Positions 1 through 11,649 are shown, numbered from the stretch's first letter. The stretch is 64,000 nucleotides of DNA from Gyromitra esculenta (GCA_038503075.1 JBCAML010000016.1:868001-932000); one strand, 5' to 3'. The notes: a model not told the origin generated them from the sequence alone. Translations and numbers: made by a program.

Positions 1-2
1 AA

Positions 3-2895
3 CTCGCTGCACCTCTTACCGCGCTTACCCGAAAAGGCATCACCTTCGAATGGACAGTTGAAGCCAATATAGCCTTCGAAAATCTAAAGCACGCCTTCAC
101 CACCACCCCAATCCTCATCCACTTTGACCCTGACAAAAAAATTATTGTGGAAACTGACGCTTCTGATTTTGTGTCCAGAGGTATACTATCCCAATACGAC
201 GACGCTGGAGTATTACACCCTGTTGCTTTTTTCTCTAAAAAACATTCACCAGCCGAATGTAATTATGAGATATACGATAAGGAATTACTCGCCATCATTC
301 GCGTATTTGAAGAATGGCGCCCAGAACTCGAAGGCTCCAAACACCCTATCGACGTTATTACCGATCATAAGAACCTTGAGTACTTTATGAGTACTAAACA
401 ACTTAATCGCCGCCAAGCTAGATGGGTTGAATACCTATCCCGCTTCGATTTTGTGATCACCTACTGCCCAGGAAGCCAAGGAGGAAAACCAGACGCGCTG
501 ACTAGGAGATCAGGAGATCTCCCCAAGGAAGGGGATGAAAGACTGGCACATCAGAGCCAGGTGGTGTTAAAAAAGGAGAATATTGATCCTAAGCTAAGTT
601 TGTTGTCGGCTTCATTGTCAAATAAAGCCGCTGAACTGGACGCCCCCCTTTTTAAACTCTTTCAAGAAGGTTATAACGCTGATAAATTCCTAAAAAAGAT
701 ACTCACAGCACTGGAAAATAAAGAACAACAGTCAAAAGAGATTACTCTAAGCGAATGCAGCAATAACCAAGGCCTCTTATGTTATCGGGAATGCTGCTAT
801 GTCCCTGATTATGACCTTCTTAGACTGGAGATTATTCGAAGACACCATGATACCCCAGCAGTAGGACACCCGGGACAAGACAAGACTTTTGAACTCCTCT
901 CTAGAAGGTTTTATTGGCCAAAGATGCAGGAATCAATTGGTAGATATGTCCGTAACTGTCATACCTGCCAGAAAGCAAAGCCCGTAATTCAACGCACCCA
1001 AGGCGTTCTCCACCCTTTACCCATTCCGCACCGTCCCTGGCAAGGGATCTCAATGGACTTCGTCACCGGCCTCCCAGAATCGAATGGTTATGATGCTATC
1101 ATGGTGGTCGTTGATCGTCTATCAAAAATGCGACATCTAATACCATGCAGCACTACCATCAATTCTCGAGACGTCGCTGATCTCTACCTGCAACATATCT
1201 GGAAACTCCACGGCCTACCTACATATGTCACGTCAGATCAGGGAACTCAATTTACAGCCCACTTCTGGAAGGATCTTTGTCAAAGACTTGGAATTCAAGC
1301 TTGGATGTCAACAGCTTTTCATCCTGAGACTGATGGACAAACCGAACGATTGAACGCCGTTATGGAACAATACCTACGTTCCTATGTGTCCTATCAACAG
1401 GAAGACTGGAGTAAGTGGTTACCAATGGCTGAGTTCTCTGCGAACAACCAGGAATCAGCCAGTACTAAAGTCTCCCCCTTCTTCGCCAACTATGGGTACC
1501 ATCCTCGTTTTGATACTATGCTTCTTCCAATTAAAGCCAGTGCTCAGAGTTTTGATGCTGCCTTGTTCAGTCAGACCATGCAAGAACTCTACGATTATTT
1601 ACGAATGCAGATAAGAGCTGCCCAAGATGTCCAGGAAACAGCCACGAATAAGCACCGCACGCCAGCTCCAGCTTACCAGGTTAATGATCAGGTCTTCATA
1701 TCAATGAAGAACATTAGAACCGTATGTAATGCCAGGAAATTAGACTGGAAATGGATGGGACCATACCCGGTTAAGAAGATGGTGTCACCTTTTGCCTATG
1801 AGATTGACCTCCCATCTTCAGTCAAATATCACCCCGTCTTTCATGTTTCCCTATTGAAACCAGCAACCCACGATGTTCTTCCCGGCCAAGTAATTCCTCC
1901 TCCCGTACCCGTCGTTGTTAACGATCAAGAGGAGTACTATGTAACGGGGGTAATCCTACTGCTCTGTAGTGGGAATAGGTATAGGAATACGGCCGTTGCA
2001 AATACTAAATCAGGTTGAGATGTTAAGGGTATTTTCGTGCAAGGTACTTAATAATCTTAAGGGCTCTACTCGGTAGTATTCTGTCTGCTGAGACTAGGAA
2101 GAAGAGCAACAGGTGGCGGGGTCATGCACTATCTTTATAGTGCTGCTGACTCGCCGTCCTCTTTCTGTTCTACTCTGCTGGGGGCCCGTCGAGACCCTGA
2201 GAACATGCCAAGATATCGCAGGCGGGGCACCTCAGGATTCAGCTAATGATCACTTTGGCGCTCTCCGACACTCCTCGGTTGTTCTGTCCAGTTAGACCTT
2301 CTTGATCCGCCAACTGCATGCCATGCCTATGCTGGATGTAGGAATCGGCGCTGATCAGTCTACTGTTGCATGTGAGGTGTCCTGCACTTAATAGATTCCC
2401 TATTGCCGCACCAGTGGCTCTGGGCCGCTAGTATGTGCATAGATGGATTGGAAACGCCACCACAGGAGCTTCCTGTGCTTGGTATCACTGGGGATATATC
2501 ATTGGCTCGTCAGCTAATGTTATTCTCGCTGGTTCCACTCCATCGGAACAGCAGGGTAGCAGGTATCCTCTAACATGTGGTAGCTACACCACTCATGCTG
2601 ATCCTTACTACCTCTCTGCTTGCCCGGTGCTATTATGCTTCACTGCAGGTAACGGTATTGTATATCCGTTACATACTATATCGAGAAAATCTTGGACCAA
2701 CAAATATATCACGGCAAACAACAGTTCCTCGTCGAATGGACAGGCTACGCCCATCCCACTTGGGAACCTGCCAAAGACCTTGAAGATACTGTCGCTCTCG
2801 ATACCTTTTTGACCACGACTCCTGTCAAAGTATCTAAGGTTCCCAGGAGCTCACACTTGAAGAGGGGGGCTACTTTCACGGATATGATGGAGTAA
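3..2895 (+). pseudogene. Chromovirus E1 pol, 3' part, split by repeat M1
   Basis: The window opens inside the pol polyprotein of a Ty3/gypsy retrotransposon, frame open from base 3. In order: end of the RT connection, RNase H ([22 protein letters not shown]), integrase with HHCC zinc finger (RRHHDTPAVGHPG then CHTCQKAK) and DDE core ([28 protein letters not shown]), then a chromodomain. Reading is broken at 1939 by repeat M1 and resumes at 2674 with YIEKILDQQIYHGKQQFLVEWTGYAHPTWEP, the chromodomain core expected to bind methylated histone tails. The stop at 2893-2895 lies inside the 3' LTR. Apart from the insertion the reading frame is clean, so this copy looks younger than E2 and E3. The upstream half lies outside the window. 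Confidence 0.93.
1940..2673 (-). mobile_element. Repeat M1 (TGTAACGG...CCGTTACA), probable solo LTR
   Basis: A 734-bp insertion in the E1 chromodomain, flanked by the 5-bp duplication TACTA (1935-1939 and 2674-2678). Ends are TGTAACGG and CCGTTACA. TG...CA ends, a 5-bp duplication and an internal TATAAAG (read on the minus strand) suit a solo LTR of another retrotransposon family, although no coding copy is in the window. A non-autonomous DNA element is the alternative. Removing it restores the pol frame exactly. Confidence 0.8.
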
Positions 2896-3278
2896 ATGGG
2901 TCAAGGATATTGTATGGGTTGTAATGGGATTTCGGTTAGGATTATAATGTCTTTGTGTTTTGGTTGTTATCGGTTATGAGTCATGGTGGTCGAAAAGCGG
3001 GGTATTTAAAGGATGGAAATATTTCGCCTGTATCTTCTTCTTCTTTTTTTAAGCACCGTTCTCGTTTACCTTCTACTGTGTCTATTCAATACAATCTCGG
3101 TTCTCTCTCAGAACCCTCGCTGTCGCTATTCCCCTCGCTGCACTTATCTCGCCTTGAGATAGACCCCCATAGGACTTGTAGAAACATCGCACTCTTTGAA
3201 CGTGTTGATACCTCGTTCAAGTAGCACTGCTCACCGTCAGGGATACTGAAGGGCTTAACGAGGGACTCAACCGTGAGA
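2874..3278 (+). repeat. 3' LTR of E1 (type B)
   Basis: A 405-bp LTR beginning TTTCACGG, overlapping the last codons of pol, and ending CCGTGAGA. It has a TATA-like GGGTATTTAAAGG, the AAGCA segment (here mutated to AAGCACCGT) and the conserved 3' hairpin (3211-3263). It is followed at once by opposite-strand pol sequence (E0), so E1 was inserted into E0. Confidence 0.88.
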
Positions 3279-3474
3279 GTTTCCTGGATATCCTGAGCCG
3301 TTCGAATCTGCGTTTTGAGGTAGTCATATAATTCTTGCATAGTAACAGCAAAGGTAGACGCATTTAAGCTTTGAGTAGTAGCTACTGAGGGAACAATAGA
3401 GGTATCGGAGCGGGGATGATAACCGTAGTTGGCAAAGAACAGGGAAACCTTGGTACTTGCGGATTCTTGGTTAT
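3279..3474 (-). pseudogene. E0: fragment of integrase C-terminal region
   Basis: Read on the minus strand, this 196-bp piece encodes the pol stretch from NNQESASTKV through FANYGYHP and MQELYDYLKTQIRTAQDIQET, matching the integrase of the other copies. It is cut on its C-terminal side by E1 and on its N-terminal side by the E2 LTR. Orientation and order fit it being the far part of the same element as E4 (18771-22362), with the segment between lost. Confidence 0.85.
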
Positions 3475-3883
3475 TTTCACGGATAAGAACGAGTAAAGGG
3501 TCTAGGATAATGTGTTGGTTGCAACTGGTTTTGGTTAGAGATACAATGTCTTAGTTGTTCGGTTGTTTCTCGGTTATGAGTCATCTGGCATGGAAAGCGG
3601 GGTATTTAAATGATGGATTTCAGTCGTTCTTGTTGTCTCCTTCTCTCTTTCCTTAAGCAACGTTCTCGTTTCACTTCTGCTGTCTTGTTATAATACAATC
3701 TCAGTTCCACCCCCAAACCCTCGCTGTCGCTGAACATTTCGCTGCACTTATCTCCCCTCGAGATAGACCTCACGTAGAACTTGTAGAAACATTGCACTTT
3801 TCAAACGTGTTAGTACCTCTCCTAAGTAGCACAGCTCACCTTCAGGGATACTGAAGGGCTTAACGAGGGACTGAACTGTGAGA
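3475..3883 (+). repeat. 5' LTR of E2 (type B)
   Basis: 409 bp, TTTCACGG to CTGTGAGA. TATA-like box TATTTAA at 3603-3609; AAGCAACGT at 3655-3663; conserved 3' hairpin near 3850. The first two thirds are nearly identical to the central LTR at 11650, while the last third differs more. Confidence 0.9.
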
Positions 3884-3896
3884 TTACGTTGCTTCC
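3884..3896 (+). promoter_or_regulatory. Putative self-primer binding site of E2
   Basis: Directly inside the 5' LTR lies TTACGTTGCTTCC. It does not start with TGG as a tRNA-primed site would. Its ACGTTGCTT (3886-3894) is the exact reverse complement of AAGCAACGT in the LTR (3655-3663). The same arrangement appears in E3 (12059), E4 (21951, minus) and E5 (31096, minus). By analogy with the Tf1/sushi group this suggests that the transcript's own 5' region primes reverse transcription. Confidence 0.6.
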
Positions 3897-4589
3897 TCCT
3901 CTACACCTTCTACTTTGACGCCCTTTATGGAACTTATTGCTTGGATTCACCAATCCATTTTGCAAATTTTCCCCTGCCTAAAGCCGGGGAGACCCCAAAC
4001 CATCGCCGAAACCATTCCCGAGTGGCTTGATCACCAATACCTACGCACCAACTCTATCCCGTGTGATAAAACAAGATCATGAGCTCACCCGCCCTCACTA
4101 ACCCCTCCACTGAAGGAACTGCGGTCGCTGCCCAAAGGTTTCCTACTAAGGACGCCTTCGCCCAGGCCATGAGAGAAGACTCAGTCGAGCTATATAATCA
4201 GCTCCGGGATCTCAACCAAGCTCTAGAGGACCAAATAGACGTCCTCCAAGAAAGCGAAAGGGATGCTGGAGTCAAACTCAGCACAGCACAAATACAGGTT
4301 GAAAATGCCCTCTGCCACGCTACCACACAAGACCAACGAGTCAACGAAGTCGCAACCCTAATCGCCAGACTTCGCCAGGAGCGAAACGAAGCCCGCAACG
4401 CCACTCAAGCACCTCCAGCTCCATCTAACCTTGCCCCCTCGCCGCCGCCAGCCCCATTTATTACTGCTCACCGTTCCGAACGCATGCCGGACCCAGAGAA
4501 ATTCGACGGGTCCAGAGTTAAACTCCCTGGCTTCGTTCTCCAACTCCGTTCCAAACTTACCGTCAACCGTGACCGATTTGCTGACAAGA

Positions 4590-5038
4590 TCTCAAGGAGT
4601 GAGATCTCGTCAAGCCCTTTGGTATCCCGAAAGGTGAGCGGTGCTACTTGAACGAGAACTAATGACAGGAGTTTAGGCAATAGTTCCACAGGTTCTACGA
4701 TGAAAGGAGTTATGATGACTCCAACAGCGAAACTACGTTGATGTAGTGGCGTGATAGAAGAAGTATCACGGAGGCGATGAAGGATTTATGTAGGAATCCT
4801 GGCTTGTATTGTAGGATACAAGTAGAGTGACAATAGAAGACGTTGCTTGAAAGAAGAAGAAGGAAAAATACAACAAGAGAGAAAAATCCTTCGCTTATAT
4901 ACCCTTTTTCTGACCTTCCCATGACAAACATATGACTCATTTAGGAGAAGAACCAAAGAAGACATAAAGAACAACAGCGACACTTGGCAACCATGTACCT
5001 ATGTACCCAACCGACCGAGAAAACAACCATCCATGAAA
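4590..5038 (-). mobile_element. Solo LTR A1 (type A)
   Basis: 449 bp in E2 gag, flanked by CAAGA (4585-4589 and 5039-5043). Minus orientation: TTTCATGG start, TATATAAGCG box, AAGCAACGT segment, GGATA-loop hairpin, CCTTGAGA end. No internal coding region. Confidence 0.85.
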
Positions 5039-5857
5039 CAAGACTACCATGATCCTATACACAATCAACCGTCTAGAAGGAGCAGCCCTGGAACAAGTCT
5101 GCCATACTGTCCTCCCCTCCGGTCTCACTAGCTGGACCAGTGCAGAGCAACTTATTGCCGCCTTGGAAACAGCTTTTGGAGACCCAGACCCCACCGGCAC
5201 TGCCCGACGAGAGTTGCATCAACTTCTCCATGGAATGCGGGATTTCTCCGCCTACCTGGCCGACTTTCAAAGGATCATGGGCCAACTTAACTTTGACGAG
5301 AACTCAAAAATGGACGCTCTGGAACATGGTAAGTCAGAGGAACTCAAGGAAGCTATGGTATTCGCCACCGCCGTCCCTGCTATCCTCAGCGAAATGATTG
5401 TCACCCTCACCCGTCTGGACAACCGTATCCGAGCCCGTAAAACAGAGAAACAGGGCAATACACGCGACACCAAGGGACAATTCAGTTCCCAAGGAATGAC
5501 CCCCTTTGTCCCAGCTTCCTCATTTATACCCGGAGGCCTTGCCCCAATGGATCTCTCCTTCGGCCGAACCAGCTCTCTCTCTCGCCCCCCACAAGACCAA
5601 CGCTATACTATGGTAAACGGACGCCGGAAACTCTCTGAAGAAGAGAAACAATGGCGCCGATCTACTGGTAAACGCATGTTCTGTGCCGCCCCTGACCATT
5701 CCTACGCCAACTGCCCCTCCGCCCCCAAGAAACCAACCATGAGAGGAGCCCTCACTGCGCCTCCAGCCAATCGTCCACCACCTGCCTCCTCCTTGCCGCC
5801 ACCACCTCTCCCACCTCAATTTTTCGCCCTAGAGGCAGCAAACGCCTCCAATGAGGC

Positions 5858-5867
5858 TTTAAACTAG
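5858..5867 (+). other. Putative -1 frameshift site between gag and pol of E2
   Basis: The heptamer T TTA AAC fits the X XXY YYZ rule in the gag frame and is followed directly by the gag TAG stop. Slipping back one base reads TTT AAA CTA GTT and enters the pol frame, which is open there (LVPPKLTSDPALVPF). The same heptamer plus TAG is found in E3 (14676-14685), E4 (19690-19681, minus) and E5 (29577-29568, minus). Confidence 0.7.
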
Positions 5868-8204
5868 TTCCGCCAAAGTTGACCAGTGACCCTGCTTTGG
5901 TTCCTTTTTTCTTACCTTTATCAGCGTTTTCAATTTTGGGTTTCTCAGTGTCGGATATATGTGCGGAGGATCAGTTGGATGGAGATCACTTTGTTATTTC
6001 ATGTAATATCTCCCATAATAATAAAATTATCCAAACCCACACACTATTGGACACTGGAGCCTCGGGTTTCGCTTTTATCGATAAGGAATTTGCGAGTCAC
6101 CATTCCCTACCACTTCTCCCCCTAAGAACCCCCAGGCAACTTGAGGTGATTGACGGCCGCCCCGTTGCCTCGGGCGCCATCACACATATAGCCAACCTCA
6201 ACCTTTCTATCCAGGGACATCATGAACATGCCCCTTGCTTTGTAACTCAGCTTGGTCACTACCCCCTAGTTCTAGGAATTCCGTGGATGAATCACCACGA
6301 CGTCCATCTCCATTTCGCCGATAAACGCATTTAGTTTAACTCTAAACTCTGCACCACCCACTGTTCCCCTGACACAGCCGTCATATCTGCCCCCTCAATC
6401 TCTGTTTCAAGCAAACTTAATGTTTCCTTCATCAATGCCACTAGCTTTAGGACCCTTACTCGAAAAAGGTCCATACAAGCGTATGCGATGTCCCTCTATG
6501 AAATTAATAGAATTCTAGAGGAAAAAACCACCAAAGAGGAATGGAAAGCAAGGATTCCCGCAGAATACCATGACTTCTTAGATATGTTCGACAACAAGAA
6601 AGCTCAAGGCCTATCCCCCCGCCGACCATAAGACCACAAGATACAACTCCAAGAAGGAAAAGAAGCCCCTTTCAGCCCCCTATATGGAATGTCCTGGGAG
6701 GAACTAATAGTTCCAAAGAAGTACATTGAAGATAACCTTGAAAAAGGCTTTATCCGATCCAGCTCTTCTCCAGCTGGATCCCCTGTCCTCTTCGTGAAAA
6801 AGGCTGATGGCTCTCTTCGTTTATGCGTGGACTATCGAGGCCTTAATGTGATCACAGTTAAAGACTGCTATACCTCTCCCCTGATCCGTGAAACCCCCAA
6901 CCGGTTAGCAAAAGCACAATGGTATACCAAATTGGATCTCCGAGACGGTTACCACCAAATCCGCATTGCTGAAGGGGATGAATGGAAAACCGCTTTCCGC
7001 ACTCGATACAGACTCAATGAATATCAGGTTATGCCATTCGGCCTGACCAACGCCCCTGGAACGTTCCAACGCTTTGTGAACGACTGCCTCACCGAATACC
7101 TAGATATCTTCTGTACTGCTTATCTCGATGGTATCCTAATATATAGCGATACCTTTGCAGAACATCAGGTCCACGTTAGAAAGGTCCTCCAAACGCTGAA
7201 GAATAAAGACATCCTATTGAAACCTGAGAAGTGCGAGTTTGAAGTACAAACCACCAAGTACCTCGGACTCATTTTGACTCCAGATGGCATTAAAATGGAT
7301 GAAGAGAAATTAAAAGCTGTCAAAGAATGGGGAACAGCCAAAAGCGTTAAAGATGTTCAGGCTTTCCTAGGATTCGCCAATTTTTACCGACGATTCATAC
7401 TCGGATTCTCCAAACTTGCCTCCCCGCTGACTGCCCTCACTAAAAAAGGCATCGCTTTCAAATAGACGGTAGAAGCAGACATCGCATTTGAAAACCTCAA
7501 GCATGCCTTCACCACTGCACCAATCCTCATACACTTCGACCCGGATAAAAAGATAATTGTGGAAACAGACGCCTCCGATTTCTTATCCGGAGGTGTCCAT
7601 CCCAATACGATGACACAGGAGTTCTACATCCAGTAGCATTCTTCTCGAAAAAACACTCCCCTGCGGAATGTAACTACGAGATATACGATAAGGAACTACT
7701 TGCTATCATCCGTGTGTTCAAAGAATGGCGCCTGGAACTTGAGGGCTCAAAGCACCCTGTCGATGTTATCAGTGACCACAAGAACCTTGAGTACTTCATG
7801 AGTACTAAACAACTCAACCGTCGTCAAGCAAGATGGGCCAAATATCTCTCTCGGTTCGATTTTGTTATTACATATCGACCAGGAAGTCAGGGAGGAAAGC
7901 CGGACGCATTAACAAGGAGATCAGGAGATCTCCCCAAGGAAGGGGATGAATGATTGGCACACCAAAGTCAGGTGGTGCTAAAAAAGGAAAATATTGATCC
8001 CAAGATAAGTTTGTTGTCGGCTTCTTTATCAAATGAATCCGCTGAATTGGATGCCCCCCTAGAAAAACTCTTCCTAGAAGGATATATCGCTGACAAGTTC
8101 CCAGAAAAGATACTTTGTGCACTAAGAAATAAGGACCAGCAATCGAAGGAAATCACCCTAAGTGAGTGCACTGAGGAGAACAACCGATTGTACTATCGAG
8201 GTAA

Positions 8205-8941
8205 TGTAACGGATCTACAATACCGTTACCTGCAGTGAAGCATAATAGTACCGGGCAAGCAGAGAGGTAGTAAGGATCAGCATGAGTGGTGTAGCTACTA
8301 CATGCTAGAGGATACCTGCTACCCTGCTGTTCCAATGGAGTGGAACCAGCGAGAATAATATTAGCTGACAAGCCAATGATATATCTCCGGTGATACCAAA
8401 CACAGGAAGCTCCTGTGGTGGCGTTCCCAACCCATCTGTGCATATACTAGCGGCCCAGAGCCACTGGTGCGGCAATAGGGAATCTATTAAGTGCAGGACA
8501 CCTCACATGCAACAGTAGACTGATCAGTGCCGATTCCTGCATCCAGCATAGGCATGGCATGCAGCTGGCGGATCAAGAAGGTCTAACTGGACAGAACAAC
8601 CGAGGAGTGCCGGAGAGCGCTGAAGTAATCATTAGCTGAATCCTGAGGTGCCCCACTCGCAATAGCTTGGCATGTTCTCAGGGTCTCAACGGGCCCCCAG
8701 CAGAGTAGAACAGAAAGAGGACGGCGAGTCAGCAGCACTATAAAGATAGTCCATGGCCCCGCCACCTGTTGCTCTTCTTCTTCCCAGTCCCATCAGACAG
8801 AATACAACCGAGTAGAGCCCATAAGATTATTGAGTACTTTGCACGAAAATACTCTTAACATCTCAACCTGATTTAGTATTTGCAACGGCCGTATTCCTAT
8901 ACCTATTCCCACTACAGAGCAGTAGGACTACCCCCGTTACA
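8205..8941 (+). mobile_element. Repeat M2 in E2 pol
   Basis: 737 bp with ends TGTAACGG and CCGTTACA, flanked by GGTAA (8200-8204 and 8942-8946). It interrupts the linker between RNase H and the integrase zinc finger (CGAGGTAA | TCTTTATG rejoin). Opposite orientation to M1. Confidence 0.82.
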
Positions 8942-9031
8942 GGTAATCTTTATGTACCTGACTTCGACCCTCTTCGCCTGGAACTCATCAAAAGACACCA
9001 TGATATACCTGCAGCAGGACACCCAGGACGG

Positions 9032-9440
9032 TTTCATGGATGGTTGTTTCGTTGGTCGGTTAGGTACATGGGTACATGGTTGCCAAGTGTCGTTGTTGTT
9101 CGTTATGTTTCCTTTGGTTTTTGTTTACAATGAGTCATACGTTTGTCATGGAAGGGTTGGATTATGGGTATATAAGCGAAGGGTTTTCCCCTTTTGTTGT
9201 ACTTTTCCTTCTTCTTTCTTTAAGCAACGTCTTCTGTAGTACACTCTTTGTATCTCCACAATACAAACCTCGGTTGCACCTCGCAAACCTTCGCAGTCGC
9301 TCTTCACGAATCGCCTTGATTCAATATTCACGTAGAGCCTGTGGAATCTCTGCACTTCTTCTGTAGCCCGTTTCTTGCTAAGTAGCACTGCTCATCTTTG
9401 GGGATACCAAAGAGCTTAACAAGAACCCCGCTCCTTGAGA
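9032..9440 (+). mobile_element. Solo LTR A2 (type A) in E2 pol
   Basis: 409 bp, TTTCATGG to CCTTGAGA, with TATATAAGCG, AAGCAACGT and the hairpin (TCTTTGG-GGATA-CCAAAGA). Flanks are GACGG and AACGG, four of five bases matching. It cuts the integrase zinc finger (GHPGRDKTF). Confidence 0.82.
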
Positions 9441-9822
9441 AACGGGACAAACTTTCGAACTACTCTCCAGAAGCTTTTATTGGCCCAAGATGAGGGAATC
9501 AATCAGTAGATACATTCGTAACTGTCATATCTGCCAGTGAGCAAAGCCAGTGACCCAACACACCCAAGGCGTTCTCCGGCCTCTACCTATTCCAAACCGT
9601 CCCTGGCAAGAGATCTCGATGGACTTTGTTACAGGACTCCCGGAATCGGATGGTAATGATGCTATTATGGTAGTTGTTGACCGTCTATCAAAGATGCGAC
9701 ATCTAATCCCATGCAACACTACTGTCAACTCTCGAGACACTGCTGATCTTTATCTACAACATATTTGGAAACTTCACGGGTTGCCTACACATGTTACTTC
9801 CGATCGAGGCACTCAGTTTACC

Positions 9823-10770
9823 TGTAAGACCGGTACTTCTTACCGCACAGGAAATCTCCAAGAAGCTTTAGATAACAATCTAGACGCTATAACCTGCCCG
9901 GTTGCTATCCGCAACACAATACACAGGCGCAAGTCCTAACTGCTTCTTATGAACCGCTAAAAGATAACCGTAGGGTTCAAAGTAGGGATCGAGCAAAGTT
10001 CTGTGAAGAACTTCCAATAGTAAGGTTTTAATAACTAACGCTGAAGGGCCAAGGCCTTGCTAAGCGAGATAAAAGTAATTCACAAGTAAAAGAGTAAATT
10101 GCACAGAAGTGATTTTGCTAGAAACAATATAATATTGATAAGACCTATTCTTCGTCGCTAATGATCCGACTCAGAGTTTACATCCACTGCGAGAGTATTT
10201 ATAATGCCTCCTCTCTGCTATGTTTGGGTGTAGTGTGGTGTAGAGGCGCTAACTACTATGACAACATGAAACCACTTCGCCTTATCTCCATACCCAATAC
10301 CCCATTGAGTTCCCTAGCCCTGATCCGCGATTCTCCGAGCAGTATGCATGTCGGTAACATGGGAGTTACGTATTCGTCTTCATTGCGTTCGTCTCTTCGA
10401 GATAATCACTTCGCCTATCCGAATCGTCGCGTAGCATTGCGTTCCCTTATCTTTGTCAGTCTTTAACTCCGCCAGTTTTGGTCTGATTCGCAATCCGTTT
10501 GAACCACAGCGAAGCCAGACACTTCCCCTACATACCCTCCGGGTCCCATTCCGCCGGACGGTTTTGCTTGACGGCCTAGGGGTTACTTTTGCCCTCCGGA
10601 ACAGGTCTTTTCTGGTGCTGTCCCCCCTTCTCCAAATACTATACCTACTGGAAGGATTGGAGGCAGGGTAACAGGCTCCAGTCCCGATCCGGAAGGTGCT
10701 AAAGTAGGGTAACTCCAAAGATAGGGTAACTCCAGGGCCAGGAACTCCTTCAGAAGGTACAGGTATAACA
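9823..10770 (-). mobile_element. Repeat X1, probable solo LTR of another family
   Basis: 948 bp in the integrase core (GTQFT|AHFW) flanked by TTACC (9818-9822 and 10771-10775). Ends are TGTAAGACC and GGTATAACA, an imperfect 9-bp inverted pair. On the minus strand a TATA-like CATTATAAAAACTC is present. TG...CA ends with a 5-bp duplication suggest a solo LTR; no coding partner is visible. A second copy is X2 (31858). Confidence 0.75.
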
Positions 10771-11649
10771 TTACCGCGCATTTTTGGAAAGAACTCTGCC
10801 AGCAACTAGGAATCCAGGCTCAAATGTCAACTGCCATCCACCCTGAAACAGACGGACAAAAGGAAAGGTTCAACGCCGTTATGTAACAGTATCTGCGCTC
10901 ATATGTATCCTATCAGCAGGAAGACTGGAGTAAGTGGTTGCCAATGGCTGAGTTTTCCGCGAACAACCAGGAATCAGCTAGTACGAAAGTCTCCCCCTTT
11001 TTCGCCAATTATGGCTACCATCCTTGCTTTCATACCACCCTCTTTCCTGTTCAGACCACTCCGCAAAGCATAGACGCTGCTGCCTTTAGTCAAAAGATGC
11101 AAGAGTTATATGACTATCTCAAGACGCAGATAAAGACAGCCCAGGATATCCAGGAAACTACGACCAATAAACATCGTACACCAGCCCCTGCCCACCAAGT
11201 CGATGACCTAGTCTTCATTTCAATGAAGAATATCCGGACGACCTGTAACGCCAAGAAGCTAGATTGGAAATGGATGGGACCTTATCCGGTTAAGAAAATT
11301 GTATCATCTTTTGCTTACGAAATTGACCTCCTGTCTTCGGTTAAGTATCATCCTGTCTTGTTTCCTTATTGAAACCTGCCGCCATTGACGCTCTTCTGGG
11401 CCAAATTATCCCCCCACTAGCACCCGTCGTTGTTAACGATCAAGGGGAATATTATATTGAAAAAATCCTCGATCAACGCAGTCATAGAGCACAGCTTCAA
11501 TACCTCATTGAATGGACAGGCTATGCACACCCTACCTGGGAACCCACTGAAGATCTCCAAGATACCATGGCCTTGGATACCTTTCTGTCCACCATAATAA
11601 CCAAAGTACCTAAGGTTCGCAGGAGCTCATGCTTGAAGGAGGGAGCTAC

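Larger units (their letters stand above)
4079..5867 (+). pseudogene. E2 gag, interrupted by solo LTR A1
   Basis: Structural polyprotein of E2. It starts at ATG 4079 (MSSPALTNPSTEG), as in E5. A helical, coiled-coil-like N-terminal third (RDLNQALEDQIDVLQESERD) is followed by a Pro-rich linker, the capsid-like region (MPDPEKFDGSRVKLPGF, later FSAYLADFQRIMGQLNFDENSKMDAL) and a CX2CX4HX4C zinc knuckle (CAAPDHSYANC), here with the first Cys pair degraded as MFCAA. A1 sits between 4590 and 5038 with duplication CAAGA; without it the frame joins. The TAG stop at 5865-5867 is preceded by the slippery TTTAAAC. Confidence 0.88.

Noticed and set aside
2113..2295. Similar short open frames in all M copies (for example 2113-2295, 8583-8765, 21479-21661)
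   Set aside because: They recur only because the repeat recurs, and they are not kept in every copy; no protein motif is seen.
1940..2673. Reading M as an ordinary terminal-inverted-repeat MITE
   Set aside because: The 8-bp inverted ends are short, begin with TG and end with CA, and the duplication is 5 bp, all better explained by a solo LTR; kept only as an alternative.
10380..10805. Open frame in X1, also seen in X2
   Set aside because: Its reading runs out of the repeat into pol sequence, and the start lies in an LTR-like context.
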